Source of the DNA: Xylocopa sonorina
Taxonomy: Eukaryota > Arthropoda > Insecta > Hymenoptera > Apidae
Assembly: GCF_050948175.1 (NCBI RefSeq)
Contig: NW_027490137.1
Coordinates: 496,001 to 560,000, forward strand
Length of the DNA: 64,000 nt
Direction: 5' to 3'
Position numbers and translations under genes: made by a program. How positions within the stretch are numbered: position 1 is the first letter of the stretch; every line of letters starts with the position of its first letter. Of the stretch, positions 30,297-42,508 are shown piece by piece. The notes under the pieces were generated by a model, which saw nothing but the letters and a program-made list of their open reading frames with translations, was not told where the DNA came from and ran no database searches.

Positions 30297-30590
30297 CGTA
30301 TTCACTTCTAAAGAATGTGAATGCAACACTTCCTTGCTAGGATATAGCAATGGCAAATGTCTGCGTATCGAAGAAACAGAGTTCCAATGCTTCTTAAAAC
30401 GAGGTATCGCATCTCATTTCTATGTTTTACGATAAGATATAATATTCATAGTGGAGTGTCATGTATACCTTGTATTCCTTTCAAAAGAATGTAAATGCGA
30501 CACATCCTTGCATAGAAGTAGCGTCCGCAGATGTCTACGTTTCGTAGCAATAGGGTTCTAATGCTTCTTAAAACGCGATATCGCATCTCA
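30278..30590 (+). repeat. 313-bp flank duplicated around the inserted block, right copy
   Basis: Right partner of 27495-27807. Sequence diverges at 30591 (ATTCTATGTTGCTTG against TTTCTATGTTTCATG). Beyond this the original array resumes. Confidence 0.9.
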
Positions 30591-31124
30591 ATTCTATGTT
30601 GCTTGATAAGATATAATTATCATTGCGTAGTGTCATGTATACCTCGTATTCACTTCAAAAGGATATAAATGCGACACTTCCTTGCTAGTAAATAGCCTTT
30701 GCAGATGTCAAGGGTATCGTAGCAATAGAGTTCTAATGCTTCCCAAAACGCGATATAGCATCTCATTTCTATGTTTCATGGTAAGATGTAATATTCATTG
30801 CGAAATGTCTTGTATACCTGGCATACACTTCAAATGAATGTAAATGCGACACTTCCTTGCTAGGAAATAGCGTTGGCAGATGTCTACGTATCGAAGCATT
30901 AGAGTTCTAATGCATCTTAAATCGCGATATCGCATCTCATTTCTATCCTTCATGACAAGATATAATATTCATTGTGCAGTGTTATGTATATCTCGTCTAC
31001 ACTTCAAATGAATGTAAATGCGACACTTCCATGCTAGGAAATAGTGTTTGCAGATGTCTGCTTATCGAAGCAATAGAGTTCTAATGCTTCTTAAAACGCG
31101 GTATCGCATATCATTTCTATGTCT

Positions 31125-31144
31125 TGTGACGTGGTGGCGTCACA
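31125..31144. repeat. foldback at 5' terminus of the solo LTR
   Basis: TGTGACG, a 6-nt TGGTGG spacer, then CGTCACA: a perfect 7-bp inverted repeat forming the first 20 bp of the element. The same heptamer CGTCACA also ends the element. Confidence 0.8.
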
Positions 31145-31783
31145 AGGCTCGCTCACCCCTCCCCTGCTTCGGTTAGACTAGCTCACAGATCACCACTCAT
31201 GCGAGAAATCTGAAATACGCGATCATAGAACCTTTCCCCCCTTCCCCTCCCCGTTCTTTTCTCTCTCTCCGTTCTACGAATAAGACTGGCGAGCTAAGGA
31301 AGAAGCAACCCAGAAGACGCCCCTTCGGCGAGTACGAAGACCGCAGGTTTGCGGGCGGGCTATGCGCCGAGGTAGAGTAACGAGCTCGACGGTGGAGGAG
31401 TCGGGAAGCGAACCAGAAGAGACCCTGAAGCCCGAAGGATAAGATCCGGAGCCCTGCACCTATAAGACCGCTGCCATAGTCCATGGAGACGGACAGGAAG
31501 GACCTCGGGTGTGAGAAGGACCTCCACCCCTCCCCTGAGCCCATGGAGAGGGAAACTCAATATGAGCAGCGGAGCTGCAGGTGAGCCGAGGAAGTGCGGC
31601 GCGCGACACGCGCCGCAGTTCAAACAATCCAGAGGACCCTCGCTGGGCACACCAGAGGGGGCGATCAGGGAAGATCGTCGAAATCCACCGATCGATGCCC
31701 CGAACAATCCCCACGCGCATAGCCCTACTCCACCAAGGAACCCTAGGAAGGATCCAAGGGGATCCGAGGACCCCCAGCAAACC

Positions 31784-31791
31784 TATATAAG
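31784..31791 (+). promoter_or_regulatory. TATA box of the solo LTR
   Basis: TATATAAG sits 660 bp into the 1369-bp element. About 30 bp downstream is the CTTCTTCGCCTCTACTTC stretch, where transcription would be expected to start. This would mark the U3/R boundary. It is a motif match only. Confidence 0.45.
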
Positions 31792-31899
31792 TGCTAGCCA
31801 GCAGAAAGACATCCTCTTCTTCGCCTCTACTTCTTAGCGACTACTTAGCGACTACTCAGCGAGCAACCGAGCAAGCGATCATACGGAGCGATTCGGAGG

Positions 31900-31903
<4 letters not shown>

Positions 31904-31931
<28 letters not shown>
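31904..31931. repeat. (AT)14 microsatellite
   Basis: An uninterrupted AT dinucleotide run of about 28 bp inside the solo LTR, about 115 bp downstream of its TATA box. Confidence 0.95.
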
Positions 31932-31935
<4 letters not shown>

Positions 31936-32471
31936 GGACTGAACGAGATCCAGACTTGCTGGAAGCGAGAACGTGAGTCCTTATATGCAAAAGCGTCCCA
32001 ATTTGTTCCCTGCCGCATTTGTAATATTGCGTATTGTAATTTTGTATTGTATAACGGGTGGTGATCCCTGGTCATTCGCGGCGTGTCGTATACCCTTTTG
32101 TTATTCCGCGTAGAGACAATCTAGAAAGAAGCCGTGAGTTCAGTATCCCGCGACCCTATATTGCGCACTCGGCTAGAAGTAGTCGAGCGAGGGAGTATTT
32201 CGAGATTTCGAGGAGTATCATGCACCGGGTTTCCCGGGTTGCGTGGTCTAATAGTTTTCGCTACTCCTTGAGTAGCTGGCGCCCAAAAAGTCCCCGCCTC
32301 GCAGTTACGAAATACTCACTGGATAGAAAATTCTCTGTTTTGTATTTGGCGTTGGCGAATTCATCGACGATTATACCACGTGGATATTTTGTACCCCGAT
32401 ATTCTGTACCCCGGATTAAACCTCCGTATACCCCTTCATTATTGTTTCGATCTCCCCCCTTTCTTGCGGAT

Positions 32472-32493
32472 TGTAACGGGAAAACCCGTCACA
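32472..32493. repeat. foldback at 3' terminus of the solo LTR
   Basis: TGTAACGGG, AAAA, CCCGTCACA: a 9-bp inverted repeat with one A/C mismatch, ending at the last base of the element. Both ends of the element are therefore hairpins that share the TGT..CACA terminus. Confidence 0.75.
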
Positions 32494-35159
32494 GTCTCAT
32501 GATAAGATATAGCATTCATTGTGAAGTGTTATATATACCTCGTATTCACTTCAAAAGAATGTAAATGCGACACTTCCTTGCTAGGAAATAGCGTTGGCAG
32601 ATGTCTACGTATCGAAGCAATTGAGCTCCAATGCTTCCTAAAACGAGATATCGAATCTCATTTCTATGTTCTATGATAAGATATAATATTCATTGTGCAG
32701 TGTTATGTATACCTCGTATTCACTGCAATAGAATGTAAATGCCCCACTTCCTTGCTTGGAAGTAGCGTTTGCAGATATCTACGTTTCGTAGCATTAGAAT
32801 TCTAATCCTTGTTAGAACGCGATATCGCATCTCATTTCTATGAAGTATGATAAGATGTAATATTCATTGCGAAGTGTCTTGTATACCTCGCATACAATTC
32901 AAGTGAATGTAAATGCGACACTTCCTTGCTAGGAAATAGCGTCTGCAGATGTCTACGTATCGAAGCAACAGAGTTCTAATGCTTTTTAAAACGAGATATC
33001 GCATCTCATTTCTATGTTTTATGATAAGATATACTATTCATTGCGGAGTGTCATGTAGACTTCGTATTCACTTCAAAAGAATGTAAATACGACACTTCCT
33101 TGCTACGAAATAGCGTCTGCAGATGTCTACGTATCGTAGCAATACAGTCCTAATGCTTCTTAAAACGCGATATCGCATCTCAATTCTATGTTTCATGATA
33201 AGATATGATATTCATAGTGGAGTGTTATGTATACCTCGCATTCACTTGAATAGAATGTAAATGCGACTTTTCCTTGCATGGAAATAGCGATTGCAGATGT
33301 CTACGTTTCGTAGCATTAGAGTACTAATGCTTCTTAAAACGAGATATCGCATCTCATTTCTATGTTTTATGATAAGATATAATATTCATTGTGTAGTGTT
33401 ATGTATACCTCGTATTCACTGCAATAGAATGTAAATGCGACACTTCCTTGCTTGGAAATAGCGTTTGCAGATATCTACGTTTCGTAGGATTAGAGTTCTA
33501 ATCCTTCTTAGAACGCGATATCGCATCTCATTTCTATGAATCATGATAAGATGTAATATTCATTGCGAAGTGTCTTGTACACCACCCATACACTTCAAAT
33601 GAATGTAGATGCGACACTTCCTTGCTAGGAAATAGCGTCTGCAGATGTTTACGTATCGAAGCAACAGAGTTCTAATGCTTCTTAAAACGAGATATCGCAT
33701 CTCATTTCTACGTTTTATGATAAGATATACTATTCATTGCGGAGTGTCATGTATACCTCGTATTCACATCAAAAGAATGTAAATACGACACTTCCTTGCT
33801 ACGAAATAGCGTCTGCAGATGTCTACGTATCGAAGCAATAGATTTCTAATGCTTCTTAAATCGCCATATAGCATCATATTTCTATGTTTCATGATAAGAT
33901 ATAGCATTCATTGTGGAGTGTTATGTATACCTCGTATTCACTTCAAATGAATGTATATGCGACACATCCTTCCTAGGAAATACCGTTTGCAGATGTCTAC
34001 GTATCGCAGAAAGAGTGTTCTAATGCTTCTTCAAACGCGATATCGCATCTCATTTCTATGTTTCATGATAAGATATAATATTCATTGCGAAGTGTTATGT
34101 ATACCTCGTGTTCACTTCAAAACAATGTAATAGCGGAACATCCTTGCTAAGAAATAGCGTTTCCAGATGTCTACGTATCGCAACAATAGAGTTCTATTGC
34201 TTCTTAAAACGAGATGTCGCATCTCATTTCTATGTGTCATGATGAGATAAAATATTCATTGCGAAGTGTCATGTATACCTCGTACTCACTTCAAAAGAAT
34301 GTAAATATGACACTTCCTTGCCAGGGAATAGCGTTTCCAGATGTCTACGTATAGAAACAATAGGGTACTAATGCTTCTTAGAACGAGACTTCGCTTCTCA
34401 TTTCTGTGTTTCATGAAAGGATATAATATTTATTGCGAAGTGTCATGTATACCTGGTATTCACTTCAAAAGAATGTAAATAGGACACTTCCATGCTAGGA
34501 AATAGCGTTTGCAGATGTGTACGTATCGTAGCAATGGAGTTCTAATGCTTCTTAAAACGCGATATCGCAACTCATTTCTATGTCGCATGATAAGATATAA
34601 TATCCATTACGAAGTGTTATGTATTCCTAGTCTACACTTCAAATGAATGTAAATGCGACACTTCCTTTCTAGAAAATTACGTTTCCAGATGTCTACGTAT
34701 CGAAGCAATAGAGTTGTAATGCTTCTTAAATCGCGATATCGCATCTCATTTCTATGCCTCATGATGAGATATAATATTCATTGCGAAGTGGCATGTATAC
34801 CTCGCGTACACTTCAAATGGATGTAAATGCGACACTACCTTTCTAGGAAATAGAGTTTGCAGATGTCAATGTATCAAAGCAATAGAATTGTAATGCTTCT
34901 TAAATCGCGATATCGCATCTCATTGCTATGTTTCGAGATAAGATATAATATTCATTGTGCAGTGTTATGTACACCTCGTATTCATTTCAATTCAATGTAA
35001 ATGTGACTCTTCTCTGCTAGGAAATAGCGTTTCCAGATGTCTACGCATAGAAGCAATAGAGTTCTAATGCTTCTTGAAACGCGATATCGCATCTCATTTC
35101 TATGTTTCATGGTAAGATATAATACTAATTGCGGAAGTGTTACGCATTCCTCGTATAAA

Positions 35160-36301
35160 CTTCAAATGAATGTAAATGCGACACTTCCTTGCTAGGAAAT
35201 AGCGTTTGCAGATGTCTACGTATCGTAGCAATCGTTATAATGCTTCATATAACGAGATATCGCATCTCATTTCTATGTTTCATGATAAGATATAATATTA
35301 ATTGCGAAGTGTCATGTATACCTTGTATTCACTTCAGAAGAATGTAAATGCGACACTTCCTTGCAAGGAAATAACGTTTGCAGATGTCTACGTATAGTAG
35401 CAATAGAGTTACAATGCTTCTTAAAACGCGATATCACGTCACATTTCTATGTTTCACGATAAGATATAATATTCATTGTGGAGTGTTATTTATACCTCGT
35501 ATTCACCTCAAAAGAATGTAAATGCGACACTTCCTTGCTAGGAAATAGAGTTTGCAGATTTCTGCGTATCGTAGCATTAGATTTCTATTGCATCCCAAGA
35601 CGCGATATCGCATCTCATTTCTATGTTTCATGATAAGATATAATATTTATTGCGAAGTGTCACGTATACATCGCATACACTTCAAATGAATGTAAATGCG
35701 ACACTTCCTTGCTCGGAAATAGCGTTTGCAGATGTCTACGTATCGAAGCAATAGAGTTCCAATGCTTCTTGAAACGGGATATCGCATCTCGTTACTATGT
35801 TTCATGATAAGATATAGTATTCATTGCGAAGTATCACTTATACCTCGCATACACTTCAGAAGAATGTAAATGCGACACTCCCTTGCTAGGAAACAGCGTC
35901 TGCAGATGTCTACGCATCGTAGCAATAGAGATCTAAATCTTCTTAAAACGCGATATCACACCACATTTCTATGTTTCATGATAGGACATAATATTCATTG
36001 CGAAGTTTCATGTATTCCTCGTATTCACTTCAAATGAATGTAAATGCGACACTTCCTTGCTAGGAAATAGCGTTTGCAGATGTCTACGTATCGTAGCAAT
36101 CGTTATAATGCTTCATATAACGAGATATCGCATCTCATTTCTATGTTTCATGATAAGATATAATATTAATTGCGAAGTGTCATGTATACCTTGTATTCAC
36201 TTCAGAAGAATGTAAATGCGACACTTCCTTGCAAGGAAATAACGTTTGCAGATGTCTACGTATAGTAGCAATAGAGTTACAATGCTTCTTAAAACGCGAT
36301 A
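35160..36301 (+). repeat. five-monomer-offset satellite duplication
   Basis: About 274 bp at 35160-35433 recurs at 36028-36301, offset 868 bp (five monomers minus 2 bp). Shared variants are GCAATCGTTATAATGC, CTTCATATAACGAG, CTTGCAAGGAAATAACG and ACGTATAGTAGC. Only one or two differences were noticed. Confidence 0.85.
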
Positions 36302-39300
36302 TCACATCACATTTCTATGTTTCATGATAGGACATAATATTCATTGCGAAGTTTCTCGTATTCCTCGTATTCACTTCAAATGGATGTAAATGCGGCACTT
36401 CCTTCCTAGGAAATAGCGTTTGCAGTTATCTACGTATCGTAGCAAGCGTGTTATAATGCTTCTTAAAACAAGATATCGCATCTCATTTCTATGTTTCATG
36501 ATAACATATAATATTCATTGCGAAGTGTTATGTATACCTCGCATACACTTCAAATGAATGTAAATGCGACACTACCTTGCTAGGAAATAGCGATTGCAGA
36601 TGCCTACGTATCGAAGCAATGGAGTTCTAATGCTTCTTGGAACGGGATATCGCATCTCATTTCTATGTTTCATGATAAGATATATTATTAATTGCGAAGT
36701 GTCATGTATACCTTGTACTCACGTCAGAAGAATGTAAATGCGACACTTCCTTGCTAGGAAATAACGTTTGCAGATGTCTACGTATCGTAGCAATAGAGTT
36801 CTAATGCTTCTTAAAACGCGATATCACATCACATTTATCTGTTTCATGAAAAGATATAATATTCATTGCGAAGTTTCATGCATTCCTCGTATTCACTTCA
36901 AATGAATGTAAATGCGACACTTCCTTGCTAGGAAATAGCGTTTGCAGATGTCTACGTATCGTAGCAATCGTGTTATAATGCTTCTTATAACGAGATATCG
37001 CATCTCATTTCTATGTTTCATGATAACATATAATATTCATTGCGAAGTGTTATGTATACCTCGCATACATTTCAAATGAATGTAAATGCGACACTTCCTT
37101 GCTAGGAAGTAGCTATTGCAGATGTCTACGTATCGAAGCAATAGAGTTCTAATGCTCCTTGAAACGGGATATCGCATCTCATTTCTATGTTTCATGATAA
37201 GATATAATATTAATTGCGAAGTGTCATGTATACCTTGTATTCACCTCAAAAGAATGTAAATGCGACACTTCCTTGCTAGGAAATAGCGTTTGCAGATGTC
37301 TACGTATCGTAGCAATCGTGTTATAATGCTTCTTATAACGAGATATCGCATCTCATTTCTATGTTTCATGATAACATATAATATTTATTGCGAAGTGTCA
37401 CGTATACATCGCATACACTTCAAATGAATGTAAATGCGACACTTCCTTGCTAGGAAATAGCGTTTGCAGGTGTCTACGTATCGAAGCAATAGTGTTCTAA
37501 TGCTTCTTGAAACGGGATGTCACATCTCGTTTCTATGTTTCATGATAAGATATAATATTCATTGCGAAGTGACACGCATACCTCGTATTCACTTCAAATG
37601 AACGTAAATGCGACACTTCCTTGCTAGGAAATAGCGTTTGCAGATGTCTACGTATCGAAGCAATAGAGTTCTAATGCTTCTCAAAACGCAATATCGCATC
37701 CCCTTTCTATGTTTCATGATAAGATATAATATTCATTGTGGAGTGTTATGTATACCTCGTGTTCACTTCAAAAGGATGTAAATGCTACACTTCCTTGCTA
37801 GGAAATAGCGTTTGCAGATGTCTACGTGTCATAGCAATAGTGTTCTGATGCTTCTTAAAACGCGATGTCGCTCCTCATTTCTATGTTCCATGATAAGATA
37901 TAATATTCATTGCGAAGTGTCAAGTATACCTCGCATACACTTCAATTAAATGTAAATGCGACACTTCCATTTTAGGAAGTTACGTTTCCAGATGTCTACG
38001 TATCGAAGCAATAGAGTTCTAATGCTTCTTAAATCGCGATATCGCATCTCATTTCTATGTTTCATGATAATATATAATATTCATTGCGAAGTGTTATGTA
38101 TATCTCGTCTACACTTCAGATGAATGTAAATGCGACACTTCCCAGCTAGGAAATTGCGTTTGCAAATGTCTACGTATCGAAGCAATAGAATTCTAATGCT
38201 TCTTATACGCGCTTTTGCATCTCATTTCTACGATTCATGATAAGATATAATATTCATTGCGAAGTGACACGCATACCTCGTATTCACTTCAAATGAATGT
38301 AAATGCGACACTTCCTTGCTAGGAAATAGCGTTTGCAGATATCTACGTATCGAAGACATAGAGTTCTAATGCTTCTTATATCGCGATGTTGCATCTCATT
38401 TCTCTGTTTCATGATAGGATATAATATTCATTGCGAAGTGCCACTTATACTTCGCAAACACTTCAGATGAATGTAAATGCGACACTTCATTGCTAGGAAA
38501 TAGCGTTTGCAGATGTCTACGTATCGAGGCAATAGTGTTCTACTGCTTCTTAAAACGGGATAACGCATCTCATTTCTATGTATCATGATAAGATATAATA
38601 TTCATTGCGAAGTGTTATGTATACCTCGCATACACTTGAAATGTATGTAAATGCAACACTTCCTTGCTAGGAAATAGCGTTTGCAGATGTCTACATATCG
38701 TAGCAACAGTGGTCCAATGCTTCTTATAACGCGATATCGCATGTCATTTATATGTTTCATGATAAGATATAATATTCATTTGCGAAGTGTCATATATACC
38801 TCGCACACATTTCAGAAGAATGTAAATGCGACACTTCCTTGCTAGGAAACAGCGTCTGCAGGTGTCTACGCATCGTAGCAATAGAGTTCTAAATCTTCTT
38901 AAAACGCGATATCACATCACATTTCTATGTTTCATGGTAGGACATAATATTCATTGCGAAGTTTCACGTATTCCTCGTATTCACTTCAAATGGAGGTAAA
39001 TGCGACACTACCTTGCTAGGAAATAGCGATTGCAGATGCCTACGTATCGAAGCAATGGAGTTCTAATGCTTCTTGGAACAGGATATCGCATCTCATTTCT
39101 ATGTTTCATGATAAGATATATTATTAACTGCGAAGTTTCATGTATTCCTCGTATTCACTTCAAATGAATGTAAATGCGACACTTCCTTGCTAGGAAATAG
39201 CGTTTGCAGATGTCTACGTATCGCAGCAATCGTGTTATAATGCTTCTTATAACGAGATATCGCATCTCATTTATATGTTTCATGATACGATAAAATATTC

Positions 39301-41459
39301 ATTGTGCAGTGTTATGTATACATCGTATTCTCTTCAAAAGAATGTAAATGCGACACTACCTTGCTAGGAAATAGCGTTTGCAGATGTCTACGTATCGTAG
39401 GAATAAAGTTCTAATGCTTCTCAAAACGCGATATCGCATCTCATTTCTATGTTTAATCATAAGATATAATATTCAGTGTGGAGTGTTATGTATACAGCGT
39501 ATTCACTTCAAGAGAATGTAAATGCGACACTTCCTTTCTAGGAAATTACGTTTCCAGATGTCTGCGTATCGAAACAATAGAGTTCTAGTGCTTCCTAAAA
39601 AGCGATATCGCACCTCACTTCTATGATTCATAATAAGATATAATATTCATTGCGGAGTGTCATGTATACTTCGTATTCACTTCAAAAGAATGTAAATGCG
39701 GCACTTCCTTGCTAGGATATAGCGCTTGCAGATGTCTACGTATAGAAGCAATCGAGTTCTAATGCATCTTAAATCGCGATATCGCATCTCATTTCTATGT
39801 TTCATGATAAAATATAATGTTCATTTTGGAATGTCGTGTATACCTCGCATACACTTCAAAGGAATGTAAAGGCGTCCATTCCTTGCTAGGATATAGCGCC
39901 TGCAGATGCCTATGTATCAAGGCAATAGAATTCTAATGCTTCTAAAAACGCGATGTCGCATCACATTTCTATGTTTCCTGATAAGAAATAATATTCATTA
40001 TGGAGTGTTATGTATACCTCGCATACACTTCAAATGAATGTAAATGCGACACTTCCTTGCTAGGAAATAGCGTTTGCAGTTGTCTACGTGTCGAAGCAAT
40101 AGAGTTCTAATGCTTCTTAAAACGCGCCTTCGCATCTCATTTCTATGTCTCATGATAAGGTATAATATTCATTGTGAAGTGACATGCATACCTCGTATTC
40201 ACTTCAAAAGAATGTAAATGCAACACTTCCTTGCTAGAAAGTAGCGTTTGCAGATGTCTAGGTATCGAATCAATAGAGTTCTAAAGCCTCTTAATAGAGC
40301 TTTCCCATCTCATTTCTATGTTTCATGATAATATATAATATTCATTCTGCAATGTTATGTATAACTGGCATTCACTTCAAAAGAATATAAATGTGACTCT
40401 TCCTTCCTAGGAAATAGCGTTTGCAGATTTCTACGTATCGTAGCAATAGAGTTCTAATGCTTCTCAAAACGCGATATCGCATCTCATTTCTATGTTTCAT
40501 GATATGATATTATATTCATTGCGATGTTTCATGTATTCCTCGTATTCACTTCAAATGAATGTAAATGCGACACTTCCTTGCTAGGAAATAGCGATTGCAG
40601 ATGTCTACGTATCGAAGCTATAAAGTACTAATGCATCTTACATCGCGATAACGCATCTCATTTCTATGTTTCATGATAATATATAATATTCATTGTGCAA
40701 TGTTATGTATACCTCGCATTTGCTTCAAAAGAATGTAAATGCGACACGTCCTTGCTATGAAATAGCGTTTGTAGATGTCTACGTATCGTAGCAATAGTGT
40801 TCTAAAGCTTCTTAAAACGCGATATCACATCACATTTCTATGTTTCATGATAAGATATAATATTCATAGCGAAGTTTTCACCTATTCCTCGTATTCACTT
40901 CAAATGAATGTAAATGCGGCACTTCCTTCCTAGGAAATAGCGTTTGCAGATGTCTACGTATCGTAGCAAGTGTGTTCTAACGCTCCTTAAACCACGATAT
41001 CGCTCCTCATTTCTATGTTTCATGATAAGATATGATATTCATGGTGGAGTGTTCTGTATACCTCGTATTCACTTCAAAAGAATGTAAGTGCGACACTTCC
41101 TTGCTAGGAAGTAGCGTTTGCACATGTCTACGTATCGAATGCAAAAGAATTCTAATCCTTCTCAAAACGCGATATTGCATCTGATTTCTATGTTTCATGT
41201 TAAGATATAATATGCTTTGCGAAGAGTCATGTGTTCCTCGTCTTCACTTCAAATGAATGTAAATGCGACACTTCCTTGCTAGGAAATAGCGATTGCAGAT
41301 GTCTACGTATCGAAGCAATAGATTTCTAATGCTTCTTGAAACGGGATATCGCATTTCATTTCTATGCTTCATGATAAGATATAATGTTAATTGGGAAGTG
41401 TCATGTATACCTCTCAAACACTTCAATTGTATGTAAATGCGACACTTCCTTGCTAGGAA

Positions 41460-41463
41460 GTAG
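41460..41463. repeat. target-site duplication GTAG, left
   Basis: The satellite unit is cut as ..CTAGGAA-GTAG and resumes as GTAG-CGTTTG at 56268. This 4-bp duplication is the size expected for a Ty3/Gypsy integrase and fixes the outer ends of the provirus. Confidence 0.9.
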
Positions 41464-41627
41464 TGTCATGTCCTGGCGAATAAATTATTCGTATCCCAGC
41501 AGGCTGAATGACACAAGCCTTTTAGTCGAGAATTCGGTCCGTTATAAAACGCGTATGACCGCGTCCGTCGATTCTGGCAAGACGCGGGCACCGTAAACAA
41601 TCGCGAACGCGTGTAAGGAGGGATTTT

Positions 41628-41640
41628 ACTTACCTTTCGC
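41628..41640 (-). promoter_or_regulatory. splice-donor-like site in the 3' LTR
   Basis: On the minus strand GCGAAAG is followed by GTAAGTAAAA, a near-consensus donor. The equivalent in the 5' LTR is at 55189-55201. In the 5' LTR it could act as a leader donor; here it is only the passive LTR copy. Confidence 0.3.
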
Positions 41641-42508
41641 TGATTACCCTCTTCTGCTTTCAGATGTGGCGATCGTCGAGGGTCGTTCTCGGGGGAGGAG
41701 TCGGCGTACGGCTGGCTGAAATCGGCGTTGTGACGGTGGAGCTGCGATGAATGTCGCCGTCCGTCGATGAACGAAGATTTCTGGCGTTTCACCAACGTAT
41801 TTCGCACGAGATAATGGATTAAATTCTTCCTCCCGGCACTAAGAGTTCGTTTATAGACACTCAAGTTGTTACGAACTTGGAAAAATTTGTATTAAAATAT
41901 AATTGAATTTAGAAATGGAGTTGGAATGAACTAGAACTTGATGTGGTAGAAAAATAATAAAGTATATTCTAAATCAAAGAGTACAAGAACAATTATTTCG
42001 AAGTATTAAGACTAGGTTAACTATGAATTAGGAATTAGAACAAAGACTTTAGAACTAGGAACCTCATCGAGGCTGCGCGACGGCCCTAAGGCGCGACTTG
42101 GAAGAGACTTGGAATTGGAAGTGCCCGAAGGCGAGATAGAACTGTACCGTACTGACGGTACTGACTGACTGTGTCTCCCAAGATGCGTCTGCGACCTCCT
42201 CGACTCTCGGAGCGCTTCGGTCGTGTGCGAACGTAGGTGAGAGTATGTGGACGCCCGAGTGGGGTTTCGACGTTGCGTAGTGGGGTTAGCGGCGCGTGCC
42301 GCTGAGGCGGTCGCGATCTCGCGCGTCGCGGGTTACTTAATTAGCGCAACTTATGAATATAGAGATACAAGTATGAAATTAGAAATTACGACTTAAATGT
42401 AAAATGTGTGTTGTTTGTGTCGTTATAAAGTAGTGTCGTGTAAATTCTATGAGCTAGGAATACACAGCTTAGAATGTAGTGGTATATATATAATGTTAAT
42501 TAATAATA

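Larger units (their letters stand above)
1..31124 (+). repeat. 174-bp satellite array, block A
   Basis: Head-to-tail monomers of 174 bp fill this block; the spacing is measured, for example, between equivalent TTGC positions 2737 and 2911. Recurrent short landmarks in each unit are CTTGCTAGGAAATAGCG, CTACGTATCGTAGC, GCGATATCGC, ATGATAAGATATAATATTC and AATGCGACAC. Monomers differ from one another by many substitutions and a few short indels, but all have the same orientation. There is no host gene in the block. Because 174 is divisible by 3, loss of one or two stop codons opens chance reading frames of 60-115 codons on both strands; these are repeats of the same satellite peptide and are not genes. 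Centromeric or pericentromeric location is inferred from array length and homogeneity only. Confidence 0.97.
31125..32493 (+). mobile_element. solo LTR-like insertion in the satellite
   Basis: A 1369-bp unrelated segment splits a monomer exactly at ..CTAT-GTCT/CATGATAAG. GTCT is present on both sides (31121-31124 and 32494-32497), a 4-bp target duplication. The element begins TGTGACG and ends CGTCACA, a TG..CA terminus with 7-bp inverted ends. Inside are TATATAAG at 31784, short CTACTTAGCGA repeats just downstream, an (AT)n run, a GAACGTGAGTCC splice-donor-like site and an ATTAAA polyadenylation-like hexamer (32415). There are no retroviral protein motifs. The best reading is a solo LTR of a Ty3/Gypsy or BEL/Pao element. 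A non-autonomous terminal-inverted-repeat element with 4-bp duplications is the alternative. Orientation is taken from the TATA and ATTAAA positions. Confidence 0.68.
32494..41463 (+). repeat. 174-bp satellite array, block B
   Basis: Same monomer, same orientation and continuous phase after removal of the insertion at 31125. It contains a five-monomer duplication (35160-35433 with 36028-36301) and two- and four-monomer repeats, for example the AGCAATCGTGTTATAATGC variants at 36961 and 37309, 348 bp apart. No genes were seen. Confidence 0.97.

Noticed and set aside
385..31000. Many 60-115-codon frames on both strands giving similar peptides rich in Arg, Tyr, Ile and Cys
   Set aside because: They are the 174-bp (58-codon) monomer read in frame after chance loss of its stop codons. 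Peptides repeat with the satellite period and substitutions show no coding bias.
1..31124. CRISPR-like array
   Set aside because: Regular repeats are present, but units are 174 bp, contiguous, diverged and without spacers. This is eukaryotic satellite DNA.
31197..31976. Overlapping frames of 61-115 codons on both strands in the solo LTR
   Set aside because: Several overlap in different frames on both strands of a GC-rich stretch and none has a domain. Low stop density from base composition explains them.
32058..32564. A 168-codon plus-strand frame at the end of the solo LTR
   Set aside because: It runs across the element boundary into satellite sequence, so its C-terminus is satellite translation. 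No domain was recognised.
41466..41864. A 132-codon minus-strand frame in the LTR, repeated at 55027-55425
   Set aside because: Its presence in both LTRs follows from LTR duplication and is not independent conservation. No recognisable domain.
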